Source: an uncultured delta proteobacterium (GTDB taxonomy: Bacteria > Myxococcota_A > UBA9160 > JAFDET01). From it: DNA of 64,000 nucleotides. Made by a program: the position numbers and the translations under genes. The DNA is taken from positions 19,986-83,985 of the forward strand of contig CAMYLJ010000014.1 in assembly GCA_947259215.1 (NCBI GenBank), given 5' to 3'. The notes beneath the pieces were generated by a model. It was given only the letters and a program-made list of their open reading frames with translations. It was not told the origin of the DNA and searched no databases. Numbering within the stretch: position 1 is the first letter of the stretch; the number at the start of each line of letters is the position of its first letter. Of the stretch, positions 33,850 through 42,326 are shown piece after piece.

Positions 33850-35544
33850 GTGGAGGGGGCCCTCGGCGATACGCTGTCCGAGGCGCGCGCCTGGCTGGAT
33901 TGGATCGGGCGCGGTGAGGGGCGGATACCGTCCGCGTGGAGCGGGAGGTTCGCCGACACGGTGGCGGATCGCCTGGGCGCCTCGCTCGCCCCGAGCCCGG
34001 ACCCGGGCGATCTGGTCGCCCGCCCGTGCCGCGTCCCGGCGGGAACCTGGCACCTCGGCGGACTGAAGGAGGCGCTCCGCCTCTCCCCCGAGGATCCGGT
34101 CGCGCTGCCCCGCGCGCAGTATCACGCGCGCTGGCTGGCGCACCTGCTCGACCGGGAGGATGCGGATCACGCGCTCCGCGTCAGCATCCTGATCCCGGTC
34201 CACAACGACGCGGAGTTCCTGCCGAGAGCCGTCGCGAGCTGCTTCGCACAGACTCACCCGCAGATCGAGGTTGTGGTCGTGGACGACGGCTCGACCGACG
34301 AGCCCGAGAAGGCGCTCGCCCCGTTCTCCCGGTCGTCCGGTCCGGGCCGCAGCCTGCGCGTGATACGGACGGAGCAACGCGGTGTGGCGAGCGCCCGCAC
34401 CACCGCCCAGGAAGCGGCGCGGGGGGAGGTCGTACACTTCCTGGACGCCGACGACATCCTCGACCCCGAAGCGGTGGAGCGCAAGCTCGCCGCCTTCGAA
34501 CGCGTCCCGGACGCGGAGCTCTGTTGCAGCCGCTCCCGCGTGATCGGCTCCACGCAGACCCGCGACGCGACGACCTATCGGGGCCCTGATTTCGGACACG
34601 GGCCTTGCCCCACGCGCGACCTCATGGACGCGTGCGTCCACCGCTACGCCTTCCACACCAGCACCGTGATGCTGCCGCGCTGGCTGTGCATGGAGACCGG
34701 GCCCTGGAACGCAGAGCTCCGCCACGGCTCGGACTCGCGCTACTGGTTTCGGCTGGCCCTCCGCACCACCAAGGTCATCGCGCTTCGCGACGAGCTAGGG
34801 ACACGGCAGCTGCGCGAGGGGAGCCTCACAACCCAGAGTTGGGATCGCGCGCGCTCGCGACCCGTCCTATTCCTGATGGCGCTCGTCGACCTGCTCGAAC
34901 GGCCCGAGCGGTGGACCTACCTGGGCCCCCTGCTGGCGCGGATGCGCCGGCGTGCCCGCTGGCAGCTGATCACCCAGGGCGAGGGCGACCACCTCGCCCG
35001 CTGGCGCGAGGCGCTGCTGGAGCGGATCGTCCTTCTGGGCGATGCCCAGCGACGAGCTGGACTCAGCAGCCGGCCCGTGCTCGTCCTGATCCGGGAGCAC
35101 CTCGTGGCAGGCGCGTGCGAAGGCCGGGAGAAGGCCGGCGACTTCCTTCCGCGGTTCGAACGCTTGCTGACCGCGGCGTTGGTCACCGCGCCCCCCATCG
35201 ACGCTCGCGACCTGCGCTTCTGGTTCGGCGGGCCGGGCGATCCCCATCCCCCGAAGCAGAACGGACCCGCGCTGCTGGAGCTGCTCCGCCGTGTCGACGC
35301 GGGTGCGCGCCGCGGCCACCTGCTGCTCGCGCAGCCGGAGCTGGAGGAGCTGGCGCGGCGTGCGCCCGACGGCCCGCTCGCCCTGCGGCTGGAGGCCCTG
35401 GGGCGTGCGCCGGACCTGGTGCTGGGGCGCTGGGCCTGGTATCGCATCCGGACGGCCGAGAGGATCCGCGGGGCGATGGCGGCCTTGCGCCGCGGCCTGC
35501 GGGCCGGACTGCGGCGGCGCTGGACCGGTCGACGGGAGGGCTGA
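33850..35544 (+). CDS. GT2-family glycosyltransferase with extra N- and C-terminal regions, 564 aa
   Basis: The GT2 domain begins near residue 113: RVSILIPVHNDAEFLPRAVA, IEVVVVDDGSTDEPEKAL and GEVVHFLDADDILDP (the DxD motif), then CSRSRVIG. An unknown 110-residue N-terminal part and a long C-terminal part with helices follow. It is encoded from GTG 33850. The extra parts may bind acceptor or partner proteins. Base composition is back to the high GC of the chromosome, unlike the first cargo gene. Confidence 0.8.
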   Translation: MEGALGDTLSEARAWLDWIGRGEGRIPSAWSGRFADTVADRLGASLAPSPDPGDLVARPCRVPAGTWHLGGLKEALRLSPEDPVALPRAQYHARWLAHLLDREDADHALRVSILIPVHNDAEFLPRAVASCFAQTHPQIEVVVVDDGSTDEPEKALAPFSRSSGPGRSLRVIRTEQRGVASARTTAQEAARGEVVHFLDADDILDPEAVERKLAAFERVPDAELCCSRSRVIGSTQTRDATTYRGPDFGHGPCPTRDLMDACVHRYAFHTSTVMLPRWLCMETGPWNAELRHGSDSRYWFRLALRTTKVIALRDELGTRQLREGSLTTQSWDRARSRPVLFLMALVDLLERPERWTYLGPLLARMRRRARWQLITQGEGDHLARWREALLERIVLLGDAQRRAGLSSRPVLVLIREHLVAGACEGREKAGDFLPRFERLLTAALVTAPPIDARDLRFWFGGPGDPHPPKQNGPALLELLRRVDAGARRGHLLLAQPELEELARRAPDGPLALRLEALGRAPDLVLGRWAWYRIRTAERIRGAMAALRRGLRAGLRRRWTGRREG

Positions 35545-35650
35545 CCGCGCCTCCGGGCCCGGGCTCAGACCGGCTCGAGGCGCTCCGCCGCTCCCCGGTA
35601 GCCCACTCGCCGGCCCCACCCAGGGCATGCGGGGAGCTTCGCCGACCCGA

Positions 35651-36208
35651 TCATCGATACTCGTCGGCGCTCACGTTCTCGCGCGGGAACGGCTCGTCCG
35701 GGATCGGTAGCTCGAGAAACGAACACAGCTCGTTCCATCCGTCGCCTCCCGGGATGTCGAGGATCAACAAGGCCTCGGGCCGGGTGGCGAAGTGCTGCCT
35801 TACCGCCGCGAGGTGCTCCTCGCGTCGTCGCGTCCACCGCGGCCGGTCGATCGTGCGGAAATCGCCCCAGTAGTGGGGCCGGGCCAGGTTGCGGCGGACG
35901 TGGGCCTCGCGGCTGTCGAGCCACGCCTCCAGCTCCCGGTTGGTGACGATGAAGCGCGAGTCGGGGTATTGCCGGTCGAGCAGCCGAAAGAACAGCTGGC
36001 CGGCAAAGTCCGAGAACCCGCGGTAGTGCTCGACGCCGTGGAGCAGCTTGGCCCCCCGAGCCTGGTTGGCGCGAATGATCTCGTACAGCCGCTTGCCCTG
36101 GAGCTTGTGATGCAGCGTGGGGATTCCCAGCCGGTTCAGCGCCACCGCCAACGATGACGTGCCCGCCTTGTTGAACCCGATGTTGAAGACCTTTCCGTCG
36201 AAAGCCAC
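35651..36208 (-). CDS. Sulfotransferase-like protein, 185 aa
   Basis: From GTG 36208 the product begins VAFDGKVFNIGFNKAGTSSL, where NKAGTSSL is a PAPS-binding 5'-PSB loop (xKxGTSxL) of sulfotransferases. YPDSRFIVTNRELEAWLDSR gives the 3'-PSB region. Proteins of this size in bacteria are a short sulfotransferase family. It may sulfate the surface glycan. Some homologues are longer, but the open frame upstream of the GTG lacks support. Confidence 0.72.
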   Translation of the reverse strand: MAFDGKVFNIGFNKAGTSSLAVALNRLGIPTLHHKLQGKRLYEIIRANQARGAKLLHGVEHYRGFSDFAGQLFFRLLDRQYPDSRFIVTNRELEAWLDSREAHVRRNLARPHYWGDFRTIDRPRWTRRREEHLAAVRQHFATRPEALLILDIPGGDGWNELCSFLELPIPDEPFPRENVSADEYR

Positions 36209-36356
36209 GCGCGCTCGGTCCCGCGGGGCGCATGGTAGCCCCCGCGCACTCCCTCGACATCGGCCAGCAGACGGTCCGTCGGTCGACCCCACCGCGGTGG
36301 TGCCCGGCGGGCTCACGCGGCGATTGCCCCCGTGAGGGCGCCTCACAGGCCGGGCC

Positions 36357-36503
36357 TGCGAGAAGCTCATCCGGGACCCGTCGCTCACGCTGACCGAGAT
36401 CTCGGCGAAGCTCGGCTACTCCGACCAGGCCCACTTCACGCGCGCCTTCCACCGCTGGCCGGGTGATGCTCCCAGCGTTCACCCCCGCAGAAGCATGAGC
36501 TAG
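36357..36503 (+). pseudogene. AraC 3' fragment, direct repeat copy 2
   Basis: Reads CEKLIRDPSLTLTEISAKLG and YSDQAHFTRAFHRWPGDAPS, ending MS and TAG, the last 49 codons of an AraC-type HTH. It has the same length and orientation as the copy at 27278-27424 but no start. The differences from copy 1 are mostly scattered, so the duplication is not recent. Confidence 0.72.
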
Positions 36504-36636
36504 CGCGCAGGAAGAACGAGGAACTGGCGGATCGTCGTCCTCGCGCTTCGTGGGGCCTTGCCCGTGCCCGCGCCCCGTCCGCGCCCCGATCGCGACTTCG
36601 AAGTGCCCGATTTCTTTCACTTCTTTCCCCCCTTGC

Positions 36637-36665
36637 GCCGGGTTCGATTCCCGCCGCCTCCACCA
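36637..36665 (+). repeat. 3' end of a second tRNA type with encoded CCA (attachment remnant)
   Basis: GCCGGGTTCGATTCCCGCCG then CCTCCACCA is the T-arm, acceptor strand and CCA end of a tRNA, but not of tRNA-Met: the acceptor would need GGAGGCG at its 5' end. No 5' half exists. It is followed 33 bases later by a copy of the integrase tail, which suggests another integration event. Confidence 0.6.
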
Positions 36666-36697
36666 CTCCGGCCATCGCGAGATCGTCAGGCAGCCGG

Positions 36698-36719
36698 CTT
36701 GTCGGTGGCTTGTCGGTGG
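36698..36719 (+). repeat. 22-bp copy of the integrase-tail sequence
   Basis: CTTGTCGGTGGCTTGTCGGT followed by GG is identical to 22643-22664, inside the integrase 3' end near the tRNA. Together with the tRNA fragment before it, this marks a deleted or excised related element. Confidence 0.65.
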
Positions 36720-36767
36720 AGCGGATGCGCCTTTGCAATTGACTGAAATCATTTGTCTTTCTTCCGG

Positions 36768-36794
36768 TGGTCCCTGGTTCGAATCCAGGAGGGC
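36768..36794 (+). repeat. Right attachment repeat (attR)
   Basis: Exact 27-base copy of 22572-22598 (tRNA-Met T-arm and acceptor strand). The similarity continues imperfectly for about ten more bases (cacccg versus acaccc). It defines an island of about 14.2 kb between the two copies. Confidence 0.88.
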
Positions 36795-36796
36795 AC

Positions 36797-36870
36797 ACCC
36801 GTAACCGTCGGACGGCGGACGCAGCACCTCGATGAGCGCGTTATCCGCCAGACGAAATCGGCGCCCCAGC
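36797..36870 (-). pseudogene. C-terminal remnant of another integrase
   Basis: The minus strand reads RRFRLADNALIEVLRPPSDG, close to the intact integrase's RYARLADNAMLEVLRPSEGD, and runs into the attachment repeat in the same manner. It lies outside the island's right end, so it belonged to an earlier related element using the same tRNA site. Confidence 0.65.
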
Positions 36871-36949
36871 CCGGGAGACCGACACCCAGGCGCGAGCCGG
36901 TCCCTGACCCAGAGCGACCGCGGGCCGGCCCCTGATCCACGCTGGGGGC

Positions 36950-37723
36950 CTATTCACTCAGCAGCATGCGTACGTAGGGGCTCCGCACGAGCATCCAGAT
37001 CGCGACCAGCAGCACGACGACTCCGAAGGCGCGCCGCAGCAGGGCGTCCGGAGCGCGCCGCGCGAGGAGAGCGCCGCACCACGCCCCGATCACGGCTGCG
37101 GCTGTGAGGACCCCCGTCAGCTCGAAGCGGATCGTCACATGCCCGAGATGTCCGGCCAGGGCGGCGAGCGCGTTCAGCGAGATCACGACGAGCGAGGTGC
37201 CGACGGCCCGCTGCATGGGCATGCCTCCTAGCAGCGCGAACGCCGGGACGAAGAGGAAGCCGCCGCCCGCGCCCACGAGACCGGTGATCGCGCCGACGAC
37301 CGCGCCCTGGAGGACCATCACCAGCGCCCTGGGGTCGGCGGCGGACTGCGAGCGGGCCGGCGCCGGCCGCAGCATCGCGCCCGCGGCCGCGAGCATGAGC
37401 CCCGTGAAGATCAGCAGCAGCAGCTCGTCTCCGATCCATCCCGCGGCGCGTCCCCCGGCGTAGCCGCCGAGCGCCGTCGTCGGGGCGAAGAGCGCCGCCG
37501 CCCGCCAGTCCACGTTGCCTGCCCTCGCGTGGCCCGCCGCGGCGACGGCCGCCGTGGCCGACACGACCACCAGGGACATGGCGATCGCGGTCTTGGGCTC
37601 GACGCCCAGCAGGAGCAGGAGCGGCAGCGTGAGGATCGTGCCCCCGCCCCCGAGCAGGCCCAGTGAGCCCCCGATGGCCAGGCCTCCCAGGACGATCAGC
37701 AGGAGTTGGAGCACGTGGGGCAC
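36950..37723 (-). CDS. Sulfite exporter TauE/SafE family protein, 257 aa
   Basis: An eight-helix membrane protein with the family's signatures: IGGSLGLLGGGGTILTLPLL near the start, PKTAIAMSLVVVSATAAVAA, and in the second half VGAITGLVGAGGGFLFVPAF and MQRAVGTSLVVISLNA. Members export sulfite, sulfolactate or other organosulfur anions. It is divergent from two YeeE/YedE genes 74 bases away, which are followed by a convergent persulfide-dioxygenase-like gene, giving a sulfur-handling neighbourhood. Confidence 0.88.
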   Translation of the reverse strand: MPHVLQLLLIVLGGLAIGGSLGLLGGGGTILTLPLLLLLGVEPKTAIAMSLVVVSATAAVAAAGHARAGNVDWRAAALFAPTTALGGYAGGRAAGWIGDELLLLIFTGLMLAAAGAMLRPAPARSQSAADPRALVMVLQGAVVGAITGLVGAGGGFLFVPAFALLGGMPMQRAVGTSLVVISLNALAALAGHLGHVTIRFELTGVLTAAAVIGAWCGALLARRAPDALLRRAFGVVVLLVAIWMLVRSPYVRMLLSE

Positions 37724-37797
37724 GATCTCGCCTGATCCGTTCGGGTACTCTCGACCCGGGCCGGATCCTCGATCCCGGACCGGGAAGGAGACTTCGG

Positions 37798-38301
37798 ATG
37801 CTGATCCTTCACCAGATCGAACCCTACCACTGGGCGGTCGCCGGGTTCGCCATCGGGGCGATCACGCTGCTCCTGCTCTGGGTGACCAACCAGCGGCTGG
37901 GGATCTCGACCGGCTTCGAGGATCTGTGCGGGCTCGTGATCAAGGCGCCGTACTTCCGCCGCGGCGAGATCGCCCGCTCGCACGGCTGGCGGCTCCCATT
38001 CCTGGGCGGTCTCGTGCTGGGGGGCTTCCTCTCCGCGGCCACGAGCGGAGGCTGGGCGCCCTTCTGGGATCTCGGCATGTTCGACACGCTCATCGGATGG
38101 GGTCCGGCCGGGAAGCTCGTCTGGATGTTCTGCGGCGGCCTCCTGATCGGCTTGGGCACGCGCATGGCGGGCGGCTGCACGAGCGGGCACGGGATCTTCG
38201 GCATCTCCAACCTGGAGCGCGCGAGCCTCGAGTCGATGGCGAGCTTCATGGCCGCCGGCATCGTCACCTCCAACCTGGTCTATCGCCTGGGAGGGATCTG
38301 A
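37798..38301 (+). CDS. YeeE/YedE family membrane protein (half A), 167 aa
   Basis: A four-helix protein with the YeeE/YedE features: GLLIGLGTRMAGGCTSGHGI carries the conserved Cys thought to bind thiosulfate, with FGISNLERASLESM next. The TauE gene and its partner half B suggest a thiosulfate/sulfane-sulfur transporter of the split PmpA/PmpB kind. The ATG at 37798 starts the first helix. Its stop is adjacent to the half B GTG (TGAGTG), so the two are translationally coupled. Confidence 0.88.
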   Translation: MLILHQIEPYHWAVAGFAIGAITLLLLWVTNQRLGISTGFEDLCGLVIKAPYFRRGEIARSHGWRLPFLGGLVLGGFLSAATSGGWAPFWDLGMFDTLIGWGPAGKLVWMFCGGLLIGLGTRMAGGCTSGHGIFGISNLERASLESMASFMAAGIVTSNLVYRLGGI

Positions 38302-38751
38302 GTGAACGCGCTGATCTACGTGGCCTTCGGCACCGTCTTCGGCTGGGTGCTCAGCCGCGGCGGGGCCGCGGATTACGACTACATCCAGGGCATGTTCCTG
38401 TTCACGAACTTCCAGCTCTACGGAATCATCGGCACGGCCGTGCTCGTGACGGCGCCCGGCCTCTGGCTGCTGAAGCGCCGCGGCAGGACGGCCTTCGGCG
38501 CGGCGCTCACGGTAAAGCCCAAGCCGCGCCATCCGGGCAACGTCGTGGGTGGCGTCCTCTTCGGCGTGGGCTGGTCCATCACGGGCATGTGTCCGGGTCC
38601 GATCCTCGTCAACGTCGGTGAAGGCAAGCTCTACGCCCTGGGCGCGCTGGCCGGAGCGCTGGTGGGCGCCGCGCTCTTCGGCGTGCTCTACGAGCGATTC
38701 CCGGCAAGGCTGCGTCTGCCCGCGCTTCAGGTCGGCACGGGAGACGGCTAG
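38302..38751 (+). CDS. YeeE/YedE family membrane protein (half B, DUF6691-type), 149 aa
   Basis: The second half of the split transporter. Its Cys-containing motif FGVGWSITGMCPGPILVNVG echoes the CxxGH motif of half A, and FGTVFGWVLSRGGAADY opens it. It starts at GTG 38302 immediately after half A's stop. Together the two halves should form a channel-like permease for thiosulfate or related sulfur. It ends 11 bases from the convergent MBL-rhodanese gene. Confidence 0.87.
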   Translation: MNALIYVAFGTVFGWVLSRGGAADYDYIQGMFLFTNFQLYGIIGTAVLVTAPGLWLLKRRGRTAFGAALTVKPKPRHPGNVVGGVLFGVGWSITGMCPGPILVNVGEGKLYALGALAGALVGAALFGVLYERFPARLRLPALQVGTGDG

Positions 38752-38762
38752 CGGGCGGTCGC

Positions 38763-39812
38763 TCAGCCGGCCGCAGGCGGAGCCGCTTCGAGCGGGTGGC
38801 CGGCTTCCTTCCAGGCGCGGATGCCCCCGTCGAGCGCGATGGCTCCCAGGAATCCCATGGTGTGGAGGGTTCCGGCCGCGATGGTCGAGATCTTGCCGAA
38901 CTCGCAGTAGGCGAGGATGCGAACCGTCGGGTCGGGGAACATCGAGTCGATGCGCAGCTCGAGCTGACCGCGCGGCAGGTGGACGGCGCCGGGAATGTGA
39001 CCCACCGCGTAGGCGTCCACCTCCCGGACGTCGAGGATGTGCACGCCCGGCTCTCCGCTGTCGATGCGCCGGCGTAGCTCGGTCATCGTCATGAACGAGA
39101 TGCGCTCCGCCGCCTCCTGGATGATCTGGCTCACGGTCATTCCGCCGGTCTGGTTGGTGCGCAGCGCCTCGGTCAAGTGGTCCGGCATGGCCATGCTGAG
39201 GTTGCGCATCATCTCGACGAATTCGCTGCGCTCGGTCTTCCGGAGGCGGGGGTTCGTCTTCTTCTGCTCGTCGAGCGTGGTCGGCTCGAGATTCTTGTAG
39301 TTGTGGGCCGGGTAGACGAGCAGGGAGCCGTCGAGCCGCAGGAGGCGCTGAAAGAGACTCTCGTAGAGGGCTTCCGGATCCCCGGTCGGGAGATCCGTCC
39401 TTCCACAGCCTCCCAGGAGAAGGGTGTCGCCGGTCAGCACGCGGTCCGGAAGGATGACGCACATCGAGTCGCGGGTGTGTCCGGGAGTGTGGAGGAGGTT
39501 CAGCCGCAGCTCGCCCACGATGATCGTCTCCCCGTCCTCGGCGTGGATGTCGACGAAGGGTGCCGGGCTGCTGCGGTGCATGATGGAGGGCGCCCCGAGC
39601 CGATCCCGCAGATCGCGCACGGCGGAGAAGTGGTCCGCATGGGTGTGGGTGTCGAGGACGTAGCGGATGCGCATGCCGCGGGACGCGGTCAGCGCCAGGT
39701 AGCGGTCGATCTGGTCGTCCAGCGGATCGACGACGACGGCCGCGCAGGTCTTCTCGCAGCCGATCAGATACGAGACGCAGCCTCTCTCGCTGCGGACGGC
39801 TTCGAAGTACAC
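38763..39812 (-). CDS. MBL-fold hydrolase with C-terminal rhodanese (persulfide dioxygenase type), 349 aa
   Basis: Metallo-beta-lactamase metal motifs: YVLDTHTHADHFSAVRDL, TPGHTRDSMC and LTGDTLLLGGCGRTDL, matching persulfide dioxygenase (ETHE1-like) proteins. A linker leads to a rhodanese domain, residues about 245-349, with active-site Cys in LAYCEFGKIS and preceding ILDVREVDAYAVGHIPGA. It probably oxidises glutathione persulfide and moves sulfur, consistent with the sulfur transporters beside it. The GTG at 39812 has AGGAGA upstream and begins the usual N-terminus (YFEAVRSERGCVSYLIG). Confidence 0.88.
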   Translation of the reverse strand: MYFEAVRSERGCVSYLIGCEKTCAAVVVDPLDDQIDRYLALTASRGMRIRYVLDTHTHADHFSAVRDLRDRLGAPSIMHRSSPAPFVDIHAEDGETIIVGELRLNLLHTPGHTRDSMCVILPDRVLTGDTLLLGGCGRTDLPTGDPEALYESLFQRLLRLDGSLLVYPAHNYKNLEPTTLDEQKKTNPRLRKTERSEFVEMMRNLSMAMPDHLTEALRTNQTGGMTVSQIIQEAAERISFMTMTELRRRIDSGEPGVHILDVREVDAYAVGHIPGAVHLPRGQLELRIDSMFPDPTVRILAYCEFGKISTIAAGTLHTMGFLGAIALDGGIRAWKEAGHPLEAAPPAAG

Positions 39813-39947
39813 GGCTCTCCTCTCTGACGCCCGATCTCGATACGCCGGACGTCGCATAGCTTCGCATCTGTCGCCGACTTGTCGCCAAGCTCGATCCGCT
39901 CTCGTAAGTAACTGAAAATACTCCTTCTTCTGTCCCTTTCTCCCGGA

Positions 39948-42326
39948 CTAGCGGTCCAGCGTCAGAACGATCGATTCCGCCGGCTGGAGCGTCAGCTCGA
40001 AGGTGCGCGCCCCGTCGTGCCCCGCGAGCAGCTCCTTCCTCTCGCCCGTGCGCGGGTCCCAGCGGACGACGCTTCCGTTGCCCACGTCGAGACGTAGCCG
40101 CTGTCGGGTCGTAGACCACGACTCGTTGAAGACGAGAAGAACGTGTTGGTCCCGTGTGCGACGATGGTCGACCGAGAAGCGAAGTGAGTTCCCGCTCGCT
40201 GCCACGAGCGGCCCCTGGAGCTTCAGCTTCCGGAGTCCCTCCGCCAGCTCCTGCTCGCTCGGAACGCGCACCACGACCTCCCGCAGCTGCGCGACACGTT
40301 CTCTCACGGCGGCGTCGCGTGCCTGCGCGTCGCCAAGTCCGGGAGCACGCGTCGGCAGCGCGCCGATCGCGAGCACGGGAATGCCCGCGCGGGCAGCCGC
40401 GAGAGCGCGCTCCACCAGCTCGGGTTCTGCGACCTGCATGGGATCGAGAACCAGGGCCCGGTAGCGCGCAGCGCCGACGCGCAGTGAACCCGTTTCGATT
40501 CGGGCGCTGCGTAGCTGCTTGCGACTCACTCGATCGTGGACGAGACCACGCTCGCGCAGCGCGCGAGAGGCAGCCGACTCGCCTTCGTGGGGATCGACGC
40601 GACCGAACTCGAAGGAGGGCTTGTCGGGGAACTCGCCCTCGGAACGCAGCCAGGCCAGATCGGCGACGTGCTCGCCCTGCCGCATCGCGAAGCCGAGTCT
40701 CGCCAGGCGCATGTTGACGTCTGGAAGCGCGTCCCAGAGGTCGCCGCGAAACCAGGTGGTCATCGGGAGGGGCCCGGCGAGGATGCGCCCGAAGCCGCCC
40801 GAGAAGGGGTACCAGCGCCTGCCATCGCTGCGCTCGTACGGGTACGGGACGCCGTGGTGGACGATCTGATTGATTCCGGCGCTGAGCGCGCGTCCCGCGA
40901 GCATGTCGAGCTGGGGCGGGTCGAGCTGATAGCCGTAGAAGCGGAGCGTGATGAACGACTCGGACGACGACACGCGACGTCCCGCCACGTGCGCCGCCGA
41001 AGAGGCGAGCTTCAGGAAGTCGCTACTGCCGCCGGCGAAGAGCCCCTCCGACTCGGGCACGTCGGCCAGCGCGTAGGCGTCGAGGTAGTCGGCAAAGCCA
41101 CCGTGTGCCTGCAAGCGGATCCCGACGCCGGACTCTCTGGCCAGGCGCACCAGCGTGCCGAGGAAATCCTCCAGGAAGAGCGCCTCGCGCACGTCGACGT
41201 AGTCTTCGCGTACCCGCGCGCGCGCCTCGGACCCGCCCGCGCCCAGGTACAGGGGGCCACCCTTGCGCCCCAGGAAGTCGACCATCTCGCTGTACTTGCT
41301 CTCGCCGCCCTTGCGGAACAAGAGCGGCAGATGCGGGGTGAGGTCATATCCCTTGCGGGCCTGGAAGGCCGCGCGAAAGCCCCGCGTCCAGGGCAGCTCG
41401 CCGATGAGCTCGAAGCTGTCGATGAAGAGGCTCCGCACACCGCCCCGAGGCGCTGCGGCGAGGAGCGGCTGGACGTAGCCCGACCACAGCGCCTGCGCGC
41501 CGGCTGCACTCAGGTGATCGACGGTGAGGGCGTCGTGGGCGGCGCCCGGATAGGCACCGCCCAGTACGCTGTGGGCCGTCCGGTTCTCGTACAAGGCGAG
41601 CAGCTTCCAACGCCCGCTGGGCACCTTCCAGTCGACGCGGTCGTCCGTGACGCGATCGGTCAGGATCTCCACTCGATCGAAGGTCGCAGGGGGTCCGTCC
41701 CTCGTGAGACGCACGGCCAATACCGCCACCAGCCGCCCGTCTGGATCGAAGGGGCCCATGGTGTCGAGGAAGCGCTGTACGTCGGCTACGTAGGCCGGGG
41801 GCTCGGGCGGAGGCAGGGGGGTGTGTCGGGACCCTGCCTGCAGATCGACGCTCGCCAGCAGGAGCTGCCGCTCGGCGGCGCCGCTTCGACCCGGCAGGCC
41901 CCCGGGCCAACCGCTGCCGAGAGTCAGATCGAAACCCAGTCCGAGGGCGGCTGCCTGGCGGGCGGCGATGGCGACGTGGCGCACGAAATCGGGTGTTCCG
42001 ACGCCTCGGATGCGTGGGTCGGCGGAGAGGTCGGCCTCGGACATGCCGAGGAGTAGCGGCTGCACTTCCACGGCGCCGAATCCAGCTGCGTGGATCCGCA
42101 GTAGCTCGGCGCGGATGCCGGCTTCGTCCACGGCGCCACCGGGCCACCACCAGCGGGCGACCGGACGCGCTGCAGCCGGCGGGGCGGCCCAGGCTTCGGG
42201 ATCCAGAGCGAGGCTTGCGCCCGGAGCCAGAGCCGTAGCCAGGACCAGCAATGCGAGCGGGACGAGGGGGCTGCGCAGGCGGCGTGATTGCGGATTGTGG
42301 GGAGACATGGCTGCGCCGGCGCTCAC
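39948..42326 (-). CDS. Exported glycosyl hydrolase, GH106 alpha-L-rhamnosidase-like, 792 aa
   Basis: A large secreted protein: a signal peptide (LVPLALLVLATALAPGASLA) precedes WWWPGGAVDEAGIRAELLRI and HAAGFGAVEVQPLL, the first TIM-barrel block of GH106-type rhamnosidases. FDLTLGSGWPGG, SLFIDSFELIGELPWTRGF and SESFITLRFYGYQLDP follow. The C-terminus is a beta-sandwich (VLLVFNESWSTTRQRLRL). GTG 42326 overlaps the stop of the upstream Spy-like gene (GTGA); ATG 42308 is an alternative start. It may trim rhamnose-rich plant or surface glycan. Confidence 0.82.
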   Translation of the reverse strand: MSAGAAMSPHNPQSRRLRSPLVPLALLVLATALAPGASLALDPEAWAAPPAAARPVARWWWPGGAVDEAGIRAELLRIHAAGFGAVEVQPLLLGMSEADLSADPRIRGVGTPDFVRHVAIAARQAAALGLGFDLTLGSGWPGGLPGRSGAAERQLLLASVDLQAGSRHTPLPPPEPPAYVADVQRFLDTMGPFDPDGRLVAVLAVRLTRDGPPATFDRVEILTDRVTDDRVDWKVPSGRWKLLALYENRTAHSVLGGAYPGAAHDALTVDHLSAAGAQALWSGYVQPLLAAAPRGGVRSLFIDSFELIGELPWTRGFRAAFQARKGYDLTPHLPLLFRKGGESKYSEMVDFLGRKGGPLYLGAGGSEARARVREDYVDVREALFLEDFLGTLVRLARESGVGIRLQAHGGFADYLDAYALADVPESEGLFAGGSSDFLKLASSAAHVAGRRVSSSESFITLRFYGYQLDPPQLDMLAGRALSAGINQIVHHGVPYPYERSDGRRWYPFSGGFGRILAGPLPMTTWFRGDLWDALPDVNMRLARLGFAMRQGEHVADLAWLRSEGEFPDKPSFEFGRVDPHEGESAASRALRERGLVHDRVSRKQLRSARIETGSLRVGAARYRALVLDPMQVAEPELVERALAAARAGIPVLAIGALPTRAPGLGDAQARDAAVRERVAQLREVVVRVPSEQELAEGLRKLKLQGPLVAASGNSLRFSVDHRRTRDQHVLLVFNESWSTTRQRLRLDVGNGSVVRWDPRTGERKELLAGHDGARTFELTLQPAESIVLTLDR

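Larger units (their letters stand above)
36209..36949. other. Right island boundary with tRNA, integrase and araC fragments
   Basis: No intact gene. In order it holds the second araC 3' end (36357-36503), a tRNA-like 3' fragment (36637-36665), a 22-base match to the integrase tail (36698-36719), the right attachment repeat (36768-36794) and an integrase C-terminal remnant (about 36797-36865). These are scars of recombination at the tRNA site. Confidence 0.7.

Noticed and set aside
36637..36665. A second complete tRNA gene
   Set aside because: Only the T-arm and acceptor strand with CCA are present; no anticodon or D-arm exists upstream.
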